Positions 34,770 to 46,160 are shown, counted from the stretch's first letter. The stretch is 64,000 nt of DNA from Rotaria socialis (GCA_905331475.1 CAJNYU010000182.1:66343-130342); one strand, 5' to 3'. The notes: generated from the letters alone by a model not told the origin. Numbers and translations are program-made.

Positions 34770-37733
34770 ATGAACACGAAAATTTTCAAGATCGTTACCA
34801 ATTCTAGTAATAACAATGACAACAAGAAAGCTTCAAAACTTTCTCGATTTCGATCACATTCTCGTATTGTTCAAAATTTTGTTCTTGTTTGGCTAGATCC
34901 AAATATTGATGGTAAACTTAATGATGAACATCGTGAAATTGTCAATCAAGTACGATCTATTGTTAGTAACGTTAAAATATATAGTGATGTCGATAAATGT
35001 GCTAATTTTCTGGATAAAATAAAAAATGAAAAAGTTTTCATGATTGTATCCGGTGCTCTTGGTCAACATGCTTTACCTCGTATTCATCATATACCAAAAC
35101 TCGATTCAATTTATGTCTTTTGTGGACTAAGATCGCACCATGAACCATGGGCCCAAAAGTGGACAAAAATCAAAGGTGTTTTTACACAAATTACACCTAT
35201 CTGCGATTCGTTAAAACAAACTATACAAAAATTTGAACAAAATTTTCTTTCTCTAAGCTTTGTTACACCATCGAATGTATCGGATCAAAATCTTGATCAA
35301 CTCGATCAATCATTTATGTATACACAAATACTTAAAGAGATTTTACTTGAAATTAAATACAATGATCAATCCGTTAAAGATTTAGTTTGCTATTGTAACG
35401 AGCAACATGGTAGCAACGAGGAAGAATTAGATTTCATTAAAAAATTTGCCGAAGATTATAGTAAGCATTCGCCTGTTTATTGGTATACTCATCCGGGTTT
35501 TATTCATTCTATGGTCAATCAAGCTTTGCGTACTCATGAGGTCGATACAATTATTAAAATGGGCTTTTTCATTCAAGATCTACATGAAGAAATCAACAAA
35601 CTTCATACGAAACAAGCGAACAATCAAGATAAACAATCGTTTGTTGTTTATCGTGGTCAAGGTTTGTCCAAGGAAGAATTTGAAACTTTACTCAAAGCAA
35701 AAGGAGGACTCGTGTCGTTCAATAGTTTTTTATCAACTAGTAAAAATCGAGAAGTATCGTTAGAATTCGCGCAAGATGCATTAAATGATCTTGAACTAGT
35801 CGGTGTTCTTTTCAAAATGGTGATTGACCCATCTGAATTGGCCACTCCTTATGCATTTATCGATGATGATAGCTATTTTAGAAACGAAGAAGAAGTTCTA
35901 TTTTCAATGCATACTGTTTTTCGCATTGGTGAAATTAAACAGATTCAAAAAACGAATCGGCTCTACCAAGTTATACTGACATTAACTAATAGTCGAAATA
36001 AACAATTGAGTGCTCTCACTGAATTATTTCGAGATGAAACTCGAGGATCAACAGGATGGCATCGATTGGGCATGTTACTGATTAAATTAGGCAAATTTGA
36101 CAAGGCCGAACAAGTCTATAGAGCAGTGTTCGGCCTCAACACAGATGACAACGAAAAGGCTCTGCTTTGTCATCAACTTGGATTAATCAAGCGTAATCAA
36201 GGGGAATACTCAGAGGCACTTTCATTGTATAAACAAACTCTTGATATTTATCAAAAGATTCGATCATCTGATGATCTCGATTTAGCTACTACGTATAATA
36301 ATATTGGTCAAGTATATTATAATGTGGGCGACTATACAGAAGCGCTTTCATATTATGAAAAATCTCTAGAAATCTACAAACAGAATTTATCTGAAGACCA
36401 CCCTACGTTAGCAATATTTTACAACAACATCGGTTTGGTATATAAAAATATGGGCGATTATACTCGTGCTCTTAAGTCTCATCAGAAAGCACTTGAAATT
36501 GAAGAAAATATGCTTCCTGTAAATCATCCGACTCTGGCAACATCCTATAAAAATATTGGTTTAATATATTATAATCTGGGAGAATATATCAAAGCACTTT
36601 CATTTCATGAAAAAGCATGTGACATTGAACACAAGACAATACCTGCAAATCATCCATCGTTAGCTATTTCATATAATAACATCGGTTTGGTTTATGATAA
36701 TATGGGTGAATACAGTAAAGCACTTTCATTCTATGAGAAAGCACTCGCAATTTATCAAGAAATTCTTTCTGAAAATCATCCTGACTTCGCTATGTGTTAC
36801 AACAACATCGGTTCAGTGTATAAAAATATGGGTGAATATTCAAAAGCACTTGTTTTTTACAAGAGAGCATTAGATATTGAAGAAAAAATACTTACATCAA
36901 ATCATCCTTCGTTGGCTATTTCCTACAGTAATATTGGCAATGTCTACGACCACATAGGTGAACACACGACAGCACTTTCATCGCATGAGAAAGCACTTGA
37001 AATCTGTAAAAAAACACTTTCATCGAAACATCCTCTATTAGCAATGTCCTACAATAATATCGGTTCGGTATACGGCAACATGGGCGATTACAAGACTGCT
37101 CTTACATATTATAAAAACTCAATTGAAATCGAGCAAGAAATTCTGCCCTCTAATCATCCCGATTTGGCTACATCCTACAATAATATCGGGTTAGTATACG
37201 ACAATTTAGACGAGTATACGGAGGCACTTGTTTCTCATCAAAAAGCACTAGAAATCTACGAGAAATCTCTACCTTCGAATCATCCAAATCTGGCAAATTC
37301 CTATAACAATATTGGTCTAGCTCATCAGAAAACTCAGGAATATTCCAAGGCGCTTGTTTTCTATCAAAAAGCATTGGAAATTCGTCAAAAAACATTACCA
37401 TCGAATCATGCCGATTTGATTGTTTGTTATGCAAACATCAGTAAACTATATGAAATCATGGGTGAATATTCACGAGCACTTTCCTATTACGAACAGTTCG
37501 TTCAAGCAAGAGATAAAAAAGATCCATCAGATCATTCAACACCGACAGACGCATATATCAATATCGATCGAATCACTGATAGAAAAGAAGAGACGTTGGA
37601 AACACATTTGCCATCGAAGTCCATTAGGATAATTAATAAAGAAAAATTACATGGAAAACTACCATGTCGATCAACTTTGCGGAAAAAATCTATAATACTT
37701 AAGAAAGAAGTTGTAATTTTCAATTGTAAATAA
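34770..37733 (+). CDS. ADP-ribosyltransferase-TPR fusion protein, single exon, 12 TPRs
   Basis: 987 aa from the ATG at 34770 (MNTKIFKIVTNSS); the open frame extends upstream only with non-AUG codons. Residues ~35-150 are the same unnamed domain as in the 9238-12055 protein (FVLVWLDPNIDG, KVFMIVSGALGQHALPRIHH, LDSIYVFC, KIKGVFTQI). Residues ~235-400 are the ART domain: VYRGQ (Arg295), SFNSFLSTS (Ser322), FRNEEEVLF (Glu373/Glu375), so the R-S-ExE set is complete. Residues ~425-940 hold twelve 42-residue TPRs of kinesin-light-chain type, with a near-constant core such as LATSYNNIGLVYDN and HP between repeats. At DNA level this is a 126-bp tandem repeat. No introns, signal peptide or membrane segment. 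It is predicted to be a cytosolic mono-ADP-ribosyltransferase with a TPR recognition array. The basic C-terminal tail (KSIRIINKEK) is not TPR. Confidence 0.88.
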   Translation: MNTKIFKIVTNSSNNNDNKKASKLSRFRSHSRIVQNFVLVWLDPNIDGKLNDEHREIVNQVRSIVSNVKIYSDVDKCANFLDKIKNEKVFMIVSGALGQHALPRIHHIPKLDSIYVFCGLRSHHEPWAQKWTKIKGVFTQITPICDSLKQTIQKFEQNFLSLSFVTPSNVSDQNLDQLDQSFMYTQILKEILLEIKYNDQSVKDLVCYCNEQHGSNEEELDFIKKFAEDYSKHSPVYWYTHPGFIHSMVNQALRTHEVDTIIKMGFFIQDLHEEINKLHTKQANNQDKQSFVVYRGQGLSKEEFETLLKAKGGLVSFNSFLSTSKNREVSLEFAQDALNDLELVGVLFKMVIDPSELATPYAFIDDDSYFRNEEEVLFSMHTVFRIGEIKQIQKTNRLYQVILTLTNSRNKQLSALTELFRDETRGSTGWHRLGMLLIKLGKFDKAEQVYRAVFGLNTDDNEKALLCHQLGLIKRNQGEYSEALSLYKQTLDIYQKIRSSDDLDLATTYNNIGQVYYNVGDYTEALSYYEKSLEIYKQNLSEDHPTLAIFYNNIGLVYKNMGDYTRALKSHQKALEIEENMLPVNHPTLATSYKNIGLIYYNLGEYIKALSFHEKACDIEHKTIPANHPSLAISYNNIGLVYDNMGEYSKALSFYEKALAIYQEILSENHPDFAMCYNNIGSVYKNMGEYSKALVFYKRALDIEEKILTSNHPSLAISYSNIGNVYDHIGEHTTALSSHEKALEICKKTLSSKHPLLAMSYNNIGSVYGNMGDYKTALTYYKNSIEIEQEILPSNHPDLATSYNNIGLVYDNLDEYTEALVSHQKALEIYEKSLPSNHPNLANSYNNIGLAHQKTQEYSKALVFYQKALEIRQKTLPSNHADLIVCYANISKLYEIMGEYSRALSYYEQFVQARDKKDPSDHSTPTDAYINIDRITDRKEETLETHLPSKSIRIINKEKLHGKLPCRSTLRKKSIILKKEVVIFNCK
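36145..37530 (+). repeat. 126-bp tandem repeats encoding TPR units
   Basis: About eleven consecutive units, each 126 bp long and encoding one 42-residue TPR; similarity is highest over the YNNIG-VY core. Spacing is regular with no frame breaks. Unequal exchange could readily change copy number. Confidence 0.8.
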
Positions 37734-37734
37734 A
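37729..37734 (+). promoter_or_regulatory. AATAAA overlapping the stop codon of the ART-TPR gene
   Basis: The hexamer spans the TAA stop at 37731-37733. If used as polyadenylation signal, the 3'UTR would be about 15-30 nt. A weaker AATAAG follows near 37787. Confidence 0.4.
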
Positions 37735-40275
37735 CGCTTTGAAATTTTAATATTATGAACGTCTTTCGATGATCTTAGATATCAAGTAGAATAAGCTATA
37801 GTTAGCACGAAATCAAGGCCATTATCTAAGATTCGTTTGTGTTTTCATACAAATCTTGCAGAACTCTTGAATTCTAATGGTATCTCTATTTAATTTTTGC
37901 TGATGAAAATATGTAAAAGATGATTGACACCATCAACAATAGTTTCAATCTGCAGTACAAGTCGAGACGCTGAAATCAAAATGTGCTACTAGTGCAGAGA
38001 TGAAAAATGCCATTGAATAATCGCAAATGCATTAACCATCAGAGAGACATCACGAGTGCATGAATAATTATTGCACGATACTATCATGTAAACTTTGGCG
38101 ATTGTTCGATGACTTGTCACTTGCACTACCGAATTAGAATTGCTCGGTTGAAATTATTGAAAAATTCATTCAAATTGTAAAATAAAAACTGCTAAGCGAA
38201 AAATGTATTTATCACTCTTTTTCTTTCTTGTACGATAGATATCAGAATTGAATATGTTATTAACATTTCTCTTATTTCAATGAAGATACATAATATTTGT
38301 TGTGATATCAGTTTCCTTAAAATTATAAAAACTTAAAACTAAATTTAATTGATGATTTGCTTTAACCATTGCCATGTATATTGCAATTGTGTAGATTCAT
38401 TTTTTTTGTTGTCAAAATCTATTTCCAATAAACTACTATCAGATTTCTTTGTTATCTATCTTAATCATTCGCATCCTATTCTATTGGCTTATTCATTAAA
38501 AAAATTCGTAATCTCATATGTGATAACTTGGATTATCTTTGACCTACTCGTAAGAGTAACATGGAAAAAAAAATTTTCTAGCATTATTTCATTTTTCGAT
38601 ATAAACATATCACTGGTACAATCTTCTTGTGAAAGCTTCTATCGAGAAGTAATTAATCGTCACTATAAAATCGAACCAGAGAAATAGATGATTTTGAGGA
38701 GAAGATAGAGACTTTCATACAAACGTCTATCTGCTGGTCTATTCTCATAGTTGACTCAAAATTATCTCCGTTCACTGAATAAGGAATTCTTACTACTATT
38801 GCCGATGACATCCGAGAAATGATTCTATATGGAAAGCAATCATCGATTAAAATTATATAATTGTTGTCTTGTATTGTTGATAGTTAAATTGATTTCGATT
38901 GTAAACAATCATGAAATTATATGTAATCAATCAATCAATCAATAAGTAACTTGTTCAATATGAAATTGAGTTTTCAACATATATTTTCGTTCTTGAAGCA
39001 AAACTTGTAGAAACTTCAACTTCTATTAAAATGCAACCAAGTATAAACTGAAACGATTGGATGATAATTTGGCTTACTTCCATGCTGGAAAATTAAGCTA
39101 TCATAAGAGCTGATAAACCAATATTAGGCGTTATGCCTCTCCATACGAAACACAAAATGTCACTAATTTTTGCCACAAGTCTTATCTTAATTTGTGAAGA
39201 ATTTCTTGCTACTGATGTCTTGTCACTCAGCATGAAAATGCTTAGTGGCGGTATGCTTTTCTTTTTACTTCGATTCTTCTCACCGGTAGGTCAATTAGTT
39301 TATGAACGATGCCTATAGATTGCATCGATCAATATGTATGCTTTTTAAAAACACTCACACGGCCAAAGAACCTTAATCGAACAATAAACAAAATATTCAT
39401 TATATTGATCCTCACACCTTGCAATTGATAGATATAGGCAACGGAAAAATTCTTATCATACGTTGTATTTTACTGTTGAGAAAAAAGTATAGAATTCACA
39501 GATCTCTTGATACTTCTATGGTTAAATGATGATCATCTTGATTCGTTTCGAGTGTCTTTTCCCATTTGGTTATTGATTGATTGATAATATGATTATTGGT
39601 ACACGACGTTACTTCCTTTTTCTCGTCTGCATTTATCATCAACATTTGTAGAACTTGACACCTATCTGATATCAATTCACAATGTAACATATTCGTAAAT
39701 GATATTTTATTTTATTTTCTAATATGATCAAAATCTAAAATGATTAATAGTGCCATTGGCTTCATAGAACTACTTCCATGAACAGTATTGAATTCTCCAT
39801 TTAAAATGATATCGCTGACAACTAAGCTATTTCTTCTGGTCATATTTTTTATAATACGATTGATAAAGAGAATATTTTTGCAGATCTGTATTTCTAAGCC
39901 AGACTGTTTAAATCTAAACTAAAACCATGATCTCATTCTACTTGAGAAACAGATAACATTAGGTTCAAATTGAAAAATATGCAATTTAGCTGTTGTCTAC
40001 AATGAGTCCATCGATTAGTCGCCCATAGTGTTATTATTTAACCTATTAGTGTAAATCAATTAGCGTATCAAATAGGCTTGTCATTTTTTCTTCTTCTTCT
40101 AATCTATCAATTGATTTCCTCCAATAAAATCAACATTTTTCTCTAGATCGAACACTTATTGGTCGAAACGGAAGTGAGAGAAAAAAATTCATCGCATACA
40201 AATAGATTTTGCATCTGGTGCAATAACTTCATTCTACTGCCAACATTTCTACTGTACACTTGACTACTTTGAATA
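37735..40275. other. Intergenic, no gene supported
   Basis: About 2.5 kb. Open frames at 38352-38687 (hydrophobic, low complexity) and 39133-39318 start with or near AUG but show no domain and no splice context. The 3' half is the upstream region of the homeobox gene, with several ATCAATCAATCA words (38929-38944). No RNA gene recognised. Confidence 0.5.
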
Positions 40276-41278
40276 ATGGAAGACGATCGTAGTACCAGCC
40301 CATCTAGTATTGGCTCAGGCCATGATGAACATGATTCAGATATGCCCGAAACTCGAGTATATCCGCCAACATTTAAGTAAGTTTTTCATATTCTATATTA
40401 GAAACAAAGTCGAATCTTTTAATTCTTTTTAGTTCACTTTGGTTTCCATTTACACCATTACGTAATTCACCGATGTTCAATTCAATGTCATTTCAACCAC
40501 CAATAATTCGTACAGCTACACCAATTGTTCGACATAACTTCAAGAGTATTGATGAGCTACTTTCTCCCATTCCTAATTCTATAACTTCTACTCCCTCTCA
40601 AAGAAATGGTAAGGCAACATTTTTTTCATATTAACTGCGTTTGTTTAGATACCAGCCAGGTAATATAAACAATCCTTGATATAGCATTTCTTTTTCTATT
40701 TAGGAAATAAATCACTCGTAACTTCTTCATTAAATTGTAATCATTTTCTCTTTTTCGTTCATTTAGATGATACTGGTTACAGTTCACAATATTTATCTGG
40801 CTCTTTACTTTCGTTACGACAAAGTCGAGAATCAACTGATTCACACGAAAGTGATGGTGACATGGAAAACATAAAGCCAGCAGCCGCATCATCACCGTTG
40901 GAAGAATTAAAAAAACAAAATAATGAATCGGTAATTGTCAAGCGTTGCAGAAGAATATTTTAAAAACTATCGCATTGATTTTGTATTATTTAGAAAAATA
41001 ATAAAGCAAAGAAGATTCGTACAGCATTTACAGATCATCAAAAAATGAGTCTTGATCGTTTCTATGCAACAAATCGCTATCCAGATCCAACGCAAATGGA
41101 AACACTTTCGCGATTGTTATCACTCGAAGAAAAAGTTATTCGAGTTTGGTTTCAAAATAAACGATCACGTGAAAAGAATCATCCCCGAAATCAATTAACC
41201 GTTCATCAACAACCGAATCCGACCGCGGCTTTGGCTCTCTGGCAACAATTTTCATCGTCATCTAACTTTTCTCATTGA
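40276..41278 (+). CDS. Divergent homeodomain protein, 241 aa
   Basis: Four exons in phase: 40276..40376, 40433..40608, 40767..40930, 40994..41278. The N-terminal 140 residues are Ser/Pro-rich and acidic (MEDDRSTSPSSIGSGHDEHD) with no known motif. Residues ~152-211 are a full 60-residue homeodomain: Arg5, Leu16, Asn23, Trp48, Phe49, Gln50, Asn51 and Arg53 are all present, around IRTAFTDHQKM and VIRVWFQNKRSREK. Lys52 followed by Arg-Ser-Arg is unusual; most families have NRRAK or NRRMK here. Gln50 places it outside the Bicoid/Otx/Gsc (Lys50) and POU (Cys50) groups. It is a nuclear DNA-binding factor; the class (paired-like, Dux-like or rotifer-specific) cannot be fixed by eye. The protein ends 34 residues after the domain. 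Confidence 0.85.
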
Positions 41279-41938
41279 TTAACAAAAAAAATCAACTTGT
41301 CGTTCTTTTTTTATTTTATGTCCGCAGTATATTGTACATATTGATACACTTGTTTAATAAATAGCAACAAAAAAAAAACAACAATCAACAGTTTTCAATT
41401 AAGCGACGTGATGATCATCATAGCTGTCAATTGACTATTTTCACTGACTTCACCGATAGAACGAAATGACTCAAAATGAGTGAATGATTCTCTTCGAAAC
41501 AGCTGTCTGTTCCACTCATTCATAATTAAGTATTAGATATAAGTAGTAGAACAAAACAATTCATACGCAAACAGCTGTTTAGTATACACGCATTGAGCAG
41601 AAATTTGTTCAGGATTGGTCTGCCAGTATTCATATCGTATTTTCAAACAATTAGGTAATACCGTGAACGACAAATACTACTTGCAGAAAATCTTAATATG
41701 CTCCAATGGTATTTTTTACTTAAAAAAAACGATTATTGATTAAAAATTTCTTTTTTTTAATTTTATTTTGTTTAAAAATTTTGAACAGAAGCCAAGTGTG
41801 TATAAATATATATATAAATGATAAAATTTTAATTTTCAGTTAGTTTTAAACAAAAAGAAAGATACTTGATTGCACGAATAAATTAAACATAGGTAGAAAT
41901 GAAGCACAATATTTAAAATAAAAACAAACGCCACATCT
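41279..41938. other. Convergent 3' interval
   Basis: Between the homeobox gene and the tyrosine-motif adaptor gene. A TTTAATAAATAG word near 41353 is a plausible polyadenylation signal for the homeobox gene. The rest is AT-rich, including a short (TA)n at 41806-41817. No gene seen. Confidence 0.5.
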
Positions 41939-42978
41939 TTATAGTTCAAGAACAGTTGCATAACTCTCCGATGAATCATCGCCTGCACCAGCATCATTTG
42001 ATGGCCGAGAATAGTAATGACACTGAGAATTAGGATATACTACATCTGAAGAACTACTATTAGCTATTTCAGCATATATATCACTGCCGTTTCCCGTGTC
42101 TTGTTCACTATTTACAGATGAATAATAAGTTTCATGCAATGGTTGTTCGGATCGACTTCGTTGATCTTCTGTTTGTAAACTTTGATCATGATCTTGTGAA
42201 GATTTACATACGATGATGTCGTCATAATATGGACGACCATGAGAAATCTGTCTGTGATGATTCGTTGCTACACTCGTATAAACCTGAGGTGGGAATGGCG
42301 GCAATGGAGGAGGATTTAGTGGTGGATGTTGAGTATGCATACTGAATCTGGTCGAATATAATGTTGGTGAAGTACTAAAAACAAAATAGATTCTTCGGTC
42401 TGCTCACCAAATTTCACCAAGACTGATGAGAAATATTTCCGAAAGTATCATCTATACGGTAGTTATGATTGAAAAGAAAGTGCAAATGCTTTTTTTTTGT
42501 AGTCTATTAATTTACTACTATTAAGTATCATTACGGTTTCATTAACTTACTCGATTATCGACGATGATGACAGATCTTGTCGAGAACTAGCATCATTCGT
42601 ACTCGTTGCATTTGTTTTTATTCTCTGTTCATCTTTAGTTGTTCGTTTTCTATTTACAGTAGCATAAAGTTCTGAATTATCATCAAATGATTGTCTTTGC
42701 GGTCTTATTGGTGTTAGTTTACCAGGATTACTATGTTCTATTGGTCTTGTTGAAGTTCGATCGATATTCACAATACTGATTTCTCCATCACCTGATAGAT
42801 CATTTATCTTTGCATAATCAGATTCAATTGGTATCATTTCTACATTGGATGATAATGGAATTGGTGGTAGTATTACTGTTGGTGGTTTTAATTTCGAATT
42901 TGCATAGTAGATATTTTCTGACGATATGTTGTACGTAGCACGATCACGTTTAAGGCAAAAACAAAATGAAAATTTCAT
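41939..42978 (-). CDS. Probable membrane-tethered adaptor with multiple tyrosine (ITIM/SH2-like) motifs
   Basis: Two exons, 42551..42978 and 41939..42374, give 287 aa. I recognise no family. The N-terminus MKFSFCFCLKRDR has two Cys within basic and hydrophobic residues, a plausible S-acylation site, and no signal peptide or membrane helix. Four or more tyrosines sit in Y-A-x-I/V contexts: DYAKI (Tyr55), ELYATV (Tyr105), DIYAEI (Tyr243), SYATVLEL (Tyr281), plus IYYAN (Tyr24/25). Acidic or Ser residues precede most of them, as favoured by tyrosine kinases. A proline run (NPPPLPPFPP, ~164-172) could bind SH3 or WW domains. The rest is Ser/Thr/Asn-rich and probably disordered. This layout is that of a signalling scaffold such as LAT or Gab-type proteins. 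No homology is claimed, only shared design. A TCAATCAG acceptor ends one base before the ATG. Confidence 0.7.
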
Positions 42979-45117
42979 GCTGATTGAGAATGAACCAAAA
43001 ATTCATTATCTGTTATTGTTCATTACAACTTTTATCTAAAATTTAAGATTAGCCAAAGTTAAACGACGAAATTTTTTTTCTAACTCAGAATATGAAATTC
43101 ACAAGAAGAAAAATGAACTATTATTAAGATAAATATTAAAAAAGAGTCTTGTTTATTTAATATGCAATTAACTACTTGAATTCAAGTTGATTTCTTTTAA
43201 CGAACAAAGAATTGCATTATGAAGACCAATCATTTGATGTGCATGAAATTCGACTACACTTTGTGCGATTCTGATACAAAAAAAAACACAGGTATTTTAG
43301 AATATTAGTTCTTTTTTTTTCTTTCAATAATATGTGAAGAACAAATGAAATCATTACTCATTTCGGCATTATTCACGTATGTTTGAATGGCGTTGGTGGT
43401 TGTACTTGATAGTTTTTCTTGATTCAACCTTGCTGTCACATTACCAGCGATAAAAAACAAGCATCTATTGACTTCGGAGTAAATTCTTCAAAAAATATAA
43501 TTAGCTTTGAAATAAAAAGCAGCGCTTACAATAAATTCAACAGCACTCATAAGGGTGAGACTAGAACCATAGTTGAGGTCCAATATCGATGCGTGATACC
43601 ATTTCGTATTATTATCATTAAGTAGAAATGAGTAATAAAGTCTACGTTAAATTGACATTATGCAGATTGTGGCGCTACTTTGATATTTAAAACAGCACTG
43701 CCATTATAGTGATATGCATTATTTTACATGGTTGACACATACTTGAGGTCATGTGTTTTAAATTGCAATACGTCGTTGTTTTTATAAGTATATTGACAAA
43801 TGATTACTTTATTTGTTAAATCACACTTCATAAGGCGTCTACTGGCAGTACCGATAACAGATAAATTGCACGACTTCGTTTTTGTCACGGAGAAGTCTCA
43901 CTGACACGATTGATTGTCATCATGAACTGATGTTTCAATGCTGTAAAAAATAACATTTGTAATAGCTATGAATTATTCGGTCCTAGAAGAATGTGTTTCG
44001 TAGAATAGAATATGGCAATTATTATCAGGTGACACACAAATTTTCGTTTGTTGAATCATGTTAAATACATACTTCTATCATCTTAGTCAATATATGATGA
44101 GTAAGACAGAAAAAAGAAAGGAATTTGATAAGATCTAAATATAGGAGACTTTTGATAAAGAAACGCTCTACAGAAATAAAGAAACTGAAATGTAATCAAT
44201 GCGTCAAGTGAAAAATTCTGCCGTTAGTTGTTAATTGTATGCAAGATATACTAAAGAATGGATGACAATCTTTTTATCTACAGTATTCAAAATAAATCGA
44301 AACTAGTTGAAAAAATATCGAATGTTCAGTAATGTTAGTGATTTCTGGCTTAGTTTTGAATATCATTTATTCTCATGTTCGCTAATCTGAAGACCATATT
44401 GAATAAAACTACATTTAAGAAAATCTGTAACAATAAACTCAATTGAAATTCTTAAACGACGTTCAAGAAATGCATTGATGGAATGAGGAAAACTGATCGT
44501 AGCATTTGCTTCAACCTAGGCTGCTTACCTCTTTACATGTTGGCATTAATATAAATCGGATAAACAACGTTTGCTTTATTGCCAATCTTTTACAGTGCGT
44601 ACAATACACATACATAATACTTCTGTATGATTTCTATTGACCCATCAATAAGTAATCTTTATACGTTGCAGCTTTGTGTAAGTCGACAGCTGTTCGCTTT
44701 CGATGCACAATAATTGATAAGATCAGATACAATAGTAAAGCCGATACCACTGCTAATCGTTAAAAGATGATCGTGGTTATTATTTAGCAGTGACCTTAAT
44801 GCTTTGAAGATCAACATTCAAGGATACTCGATACAAGATACCATCAGGAATCTTCTCACAGTCAGAGATGAGCGATGAAATTCACATTAAAGGTACGTAT
44901 TTCGAATTATTGACTGAAGAATGCAGTTGCTATTAACTTCATTGAAGTCACATAGAATAAATATACAGGCAAAATGAGCAATAAATTGACCCGCTCTATT
45001 ATATAATTACCATGCATTATTCAGATCTAAAACAAAGTCAAACAATAAAATGTTTGTCGTTAGTATGGCTTTATTATTGTTGGAAGAAAATCAGAAGCAG
45101 TAAAAAATTTCTTCTGA
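42979..45117. other. Intergenic, no gene supported
   Basis: About 2.1 kb between two minus-strand genes. A short plus-strand frame starting ATGAGCGATGAAATTCAC near 44869 ends at a GTACGT donor-like site, but no continuation could be found. The rest is AT-rich non-coding DNA with the TMEM208 3' end at its right edge. Confidence 0.45.
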
Positions 45118-46073
45118 TTAATGTCGAGCGACTCGAACAAGTTTTCGCTTGCCACCTCTCTTTCCATCGGCTTGATCATCGTCATCTTGTTTTTTATCAC
45201 TAGCACCCAGTTGAGCATAGGGTGAAAAGAAAAAGAGCATGATCGCCTTATAGATAGCATACAATGGAATCTAAAAATAAAGTTGCCGTTTTTAAACGAA
45301 ATACAAATCATTCTTATACAGACAACTAAAAGTAACCACCAGCAGTATCGGTGTAAGAGACTAGCAAATTGAGTGATAACAATCGCCAAAATAATATCTT
45401 TTGCATATCTATATAAATATAGTTAAACATTCAAAAGAAATTTTCTATGATATCTTGATAGTCTATAAATAGATAAGTGCTTTGAGGTCATGTGGTCTCG
45501 TAGTAAACAAACTGTGTAAACTAGATTCCATCAGAGATTTAGGTTGAAGTCTGAATATATCTTATTTGAGAAATAAAGCTTACTCAGAAATACTGCCTTC
45601 AAGATTTAGATCAGTGACACTTCCAGTTGACTTTTTCGTTCCAACTTGACGCATAAACCACCATACATACCATGCTATAGCAGTAGACAACACAAATAGT
45701 ATCTATCGATAATATAGGTTAAATGAAATGATTAAGAGTCATTTGATTGTCAACACTCACGAGAGAAACATGCGAAAGTCCAGTAATAAAATAGAAAATG
45801 AAGTGAACAGCAATAAACATGACCTATTATAGTTATAAATTCATCTTTTTTCCATTTAGAATGCACTCAGATCATAAAATCTTACGTTAACAATAATTAA
45901 AATCTTTTTATAAAATTCTATTGTTTGTGCATTCTCTTTTACTATTTGTGCATCACCTTTGGTTGCTTGTTTTCCTTTTTTCTATAAAAAAAGAAGAAGA
46001 GGAATACCGACTTCCGAATACTGCAGATAACAGTATATACCTTATTACTGCTATCGTCACTCATTGAAAACAT
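45118..46073 (-). CDS. TMEM208: TMEM208 (SND2-type ER protein)
   Basis: Six small exons in phase: 46041..46073, 45886..45981, 45761..45823, 45584..45702, 45324..45408, 45118..45270; 182 aa (human 173). The N-terminal Lys-rich stretch (KKGKQATKGDAQIVKENAQ) is followed by TIEFYKKILIIVN, the helix FIAVHFIFYFITGL, then ILFVLSTAIAWYVWWFM. A second pair is DIILAIVITQFASLLHRYCWWLLL and IPLYAIYKAIMLFFFSP. The tail is basic (GKRGGKRKLVRVARH). This matches TMEM208/SND2, an ER membrane protein of the SRP-independent targeting route for proteins with internal or C-terminal signals. The donor of exon 5 is the weak point: TTAGTT/GTCTGT (45323) is used here, and a GT three bases upstream also keeps frame. 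The start could also be the second Met (46064). Introns are 45-60 nt except two of ~70-175 nt. Confidence 0.85.
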
Positions 46074-46135
46074 TCTAATATGAACTGGAATATGAGCTTT
46101 AATAAAATTTTATTTTTCTAAAACTTAATGGAAGC

Positions 46136-46160
46136 GTGTGTGTGTGTGTGTGTGTGTGTG
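46136..46160. repeat. (GT)n microsatellite
   Basis: Twelve GT units about 65 bp upstream of the TMEM208 start codon, in its 5' flank. Confidence 0.95.

Noticed and set aside
38352-38687. 112-codon hydrophobic open frame
   Set aside because: AT-driven composition, no domain, no upstream acceptor; not supported as a gene.
44869-44892. Mini exon ATGAGCGATGAAATTCACATTAAAG followed by a donor
   Set aside because: No continuation with matching phase found downstream; too short to support.
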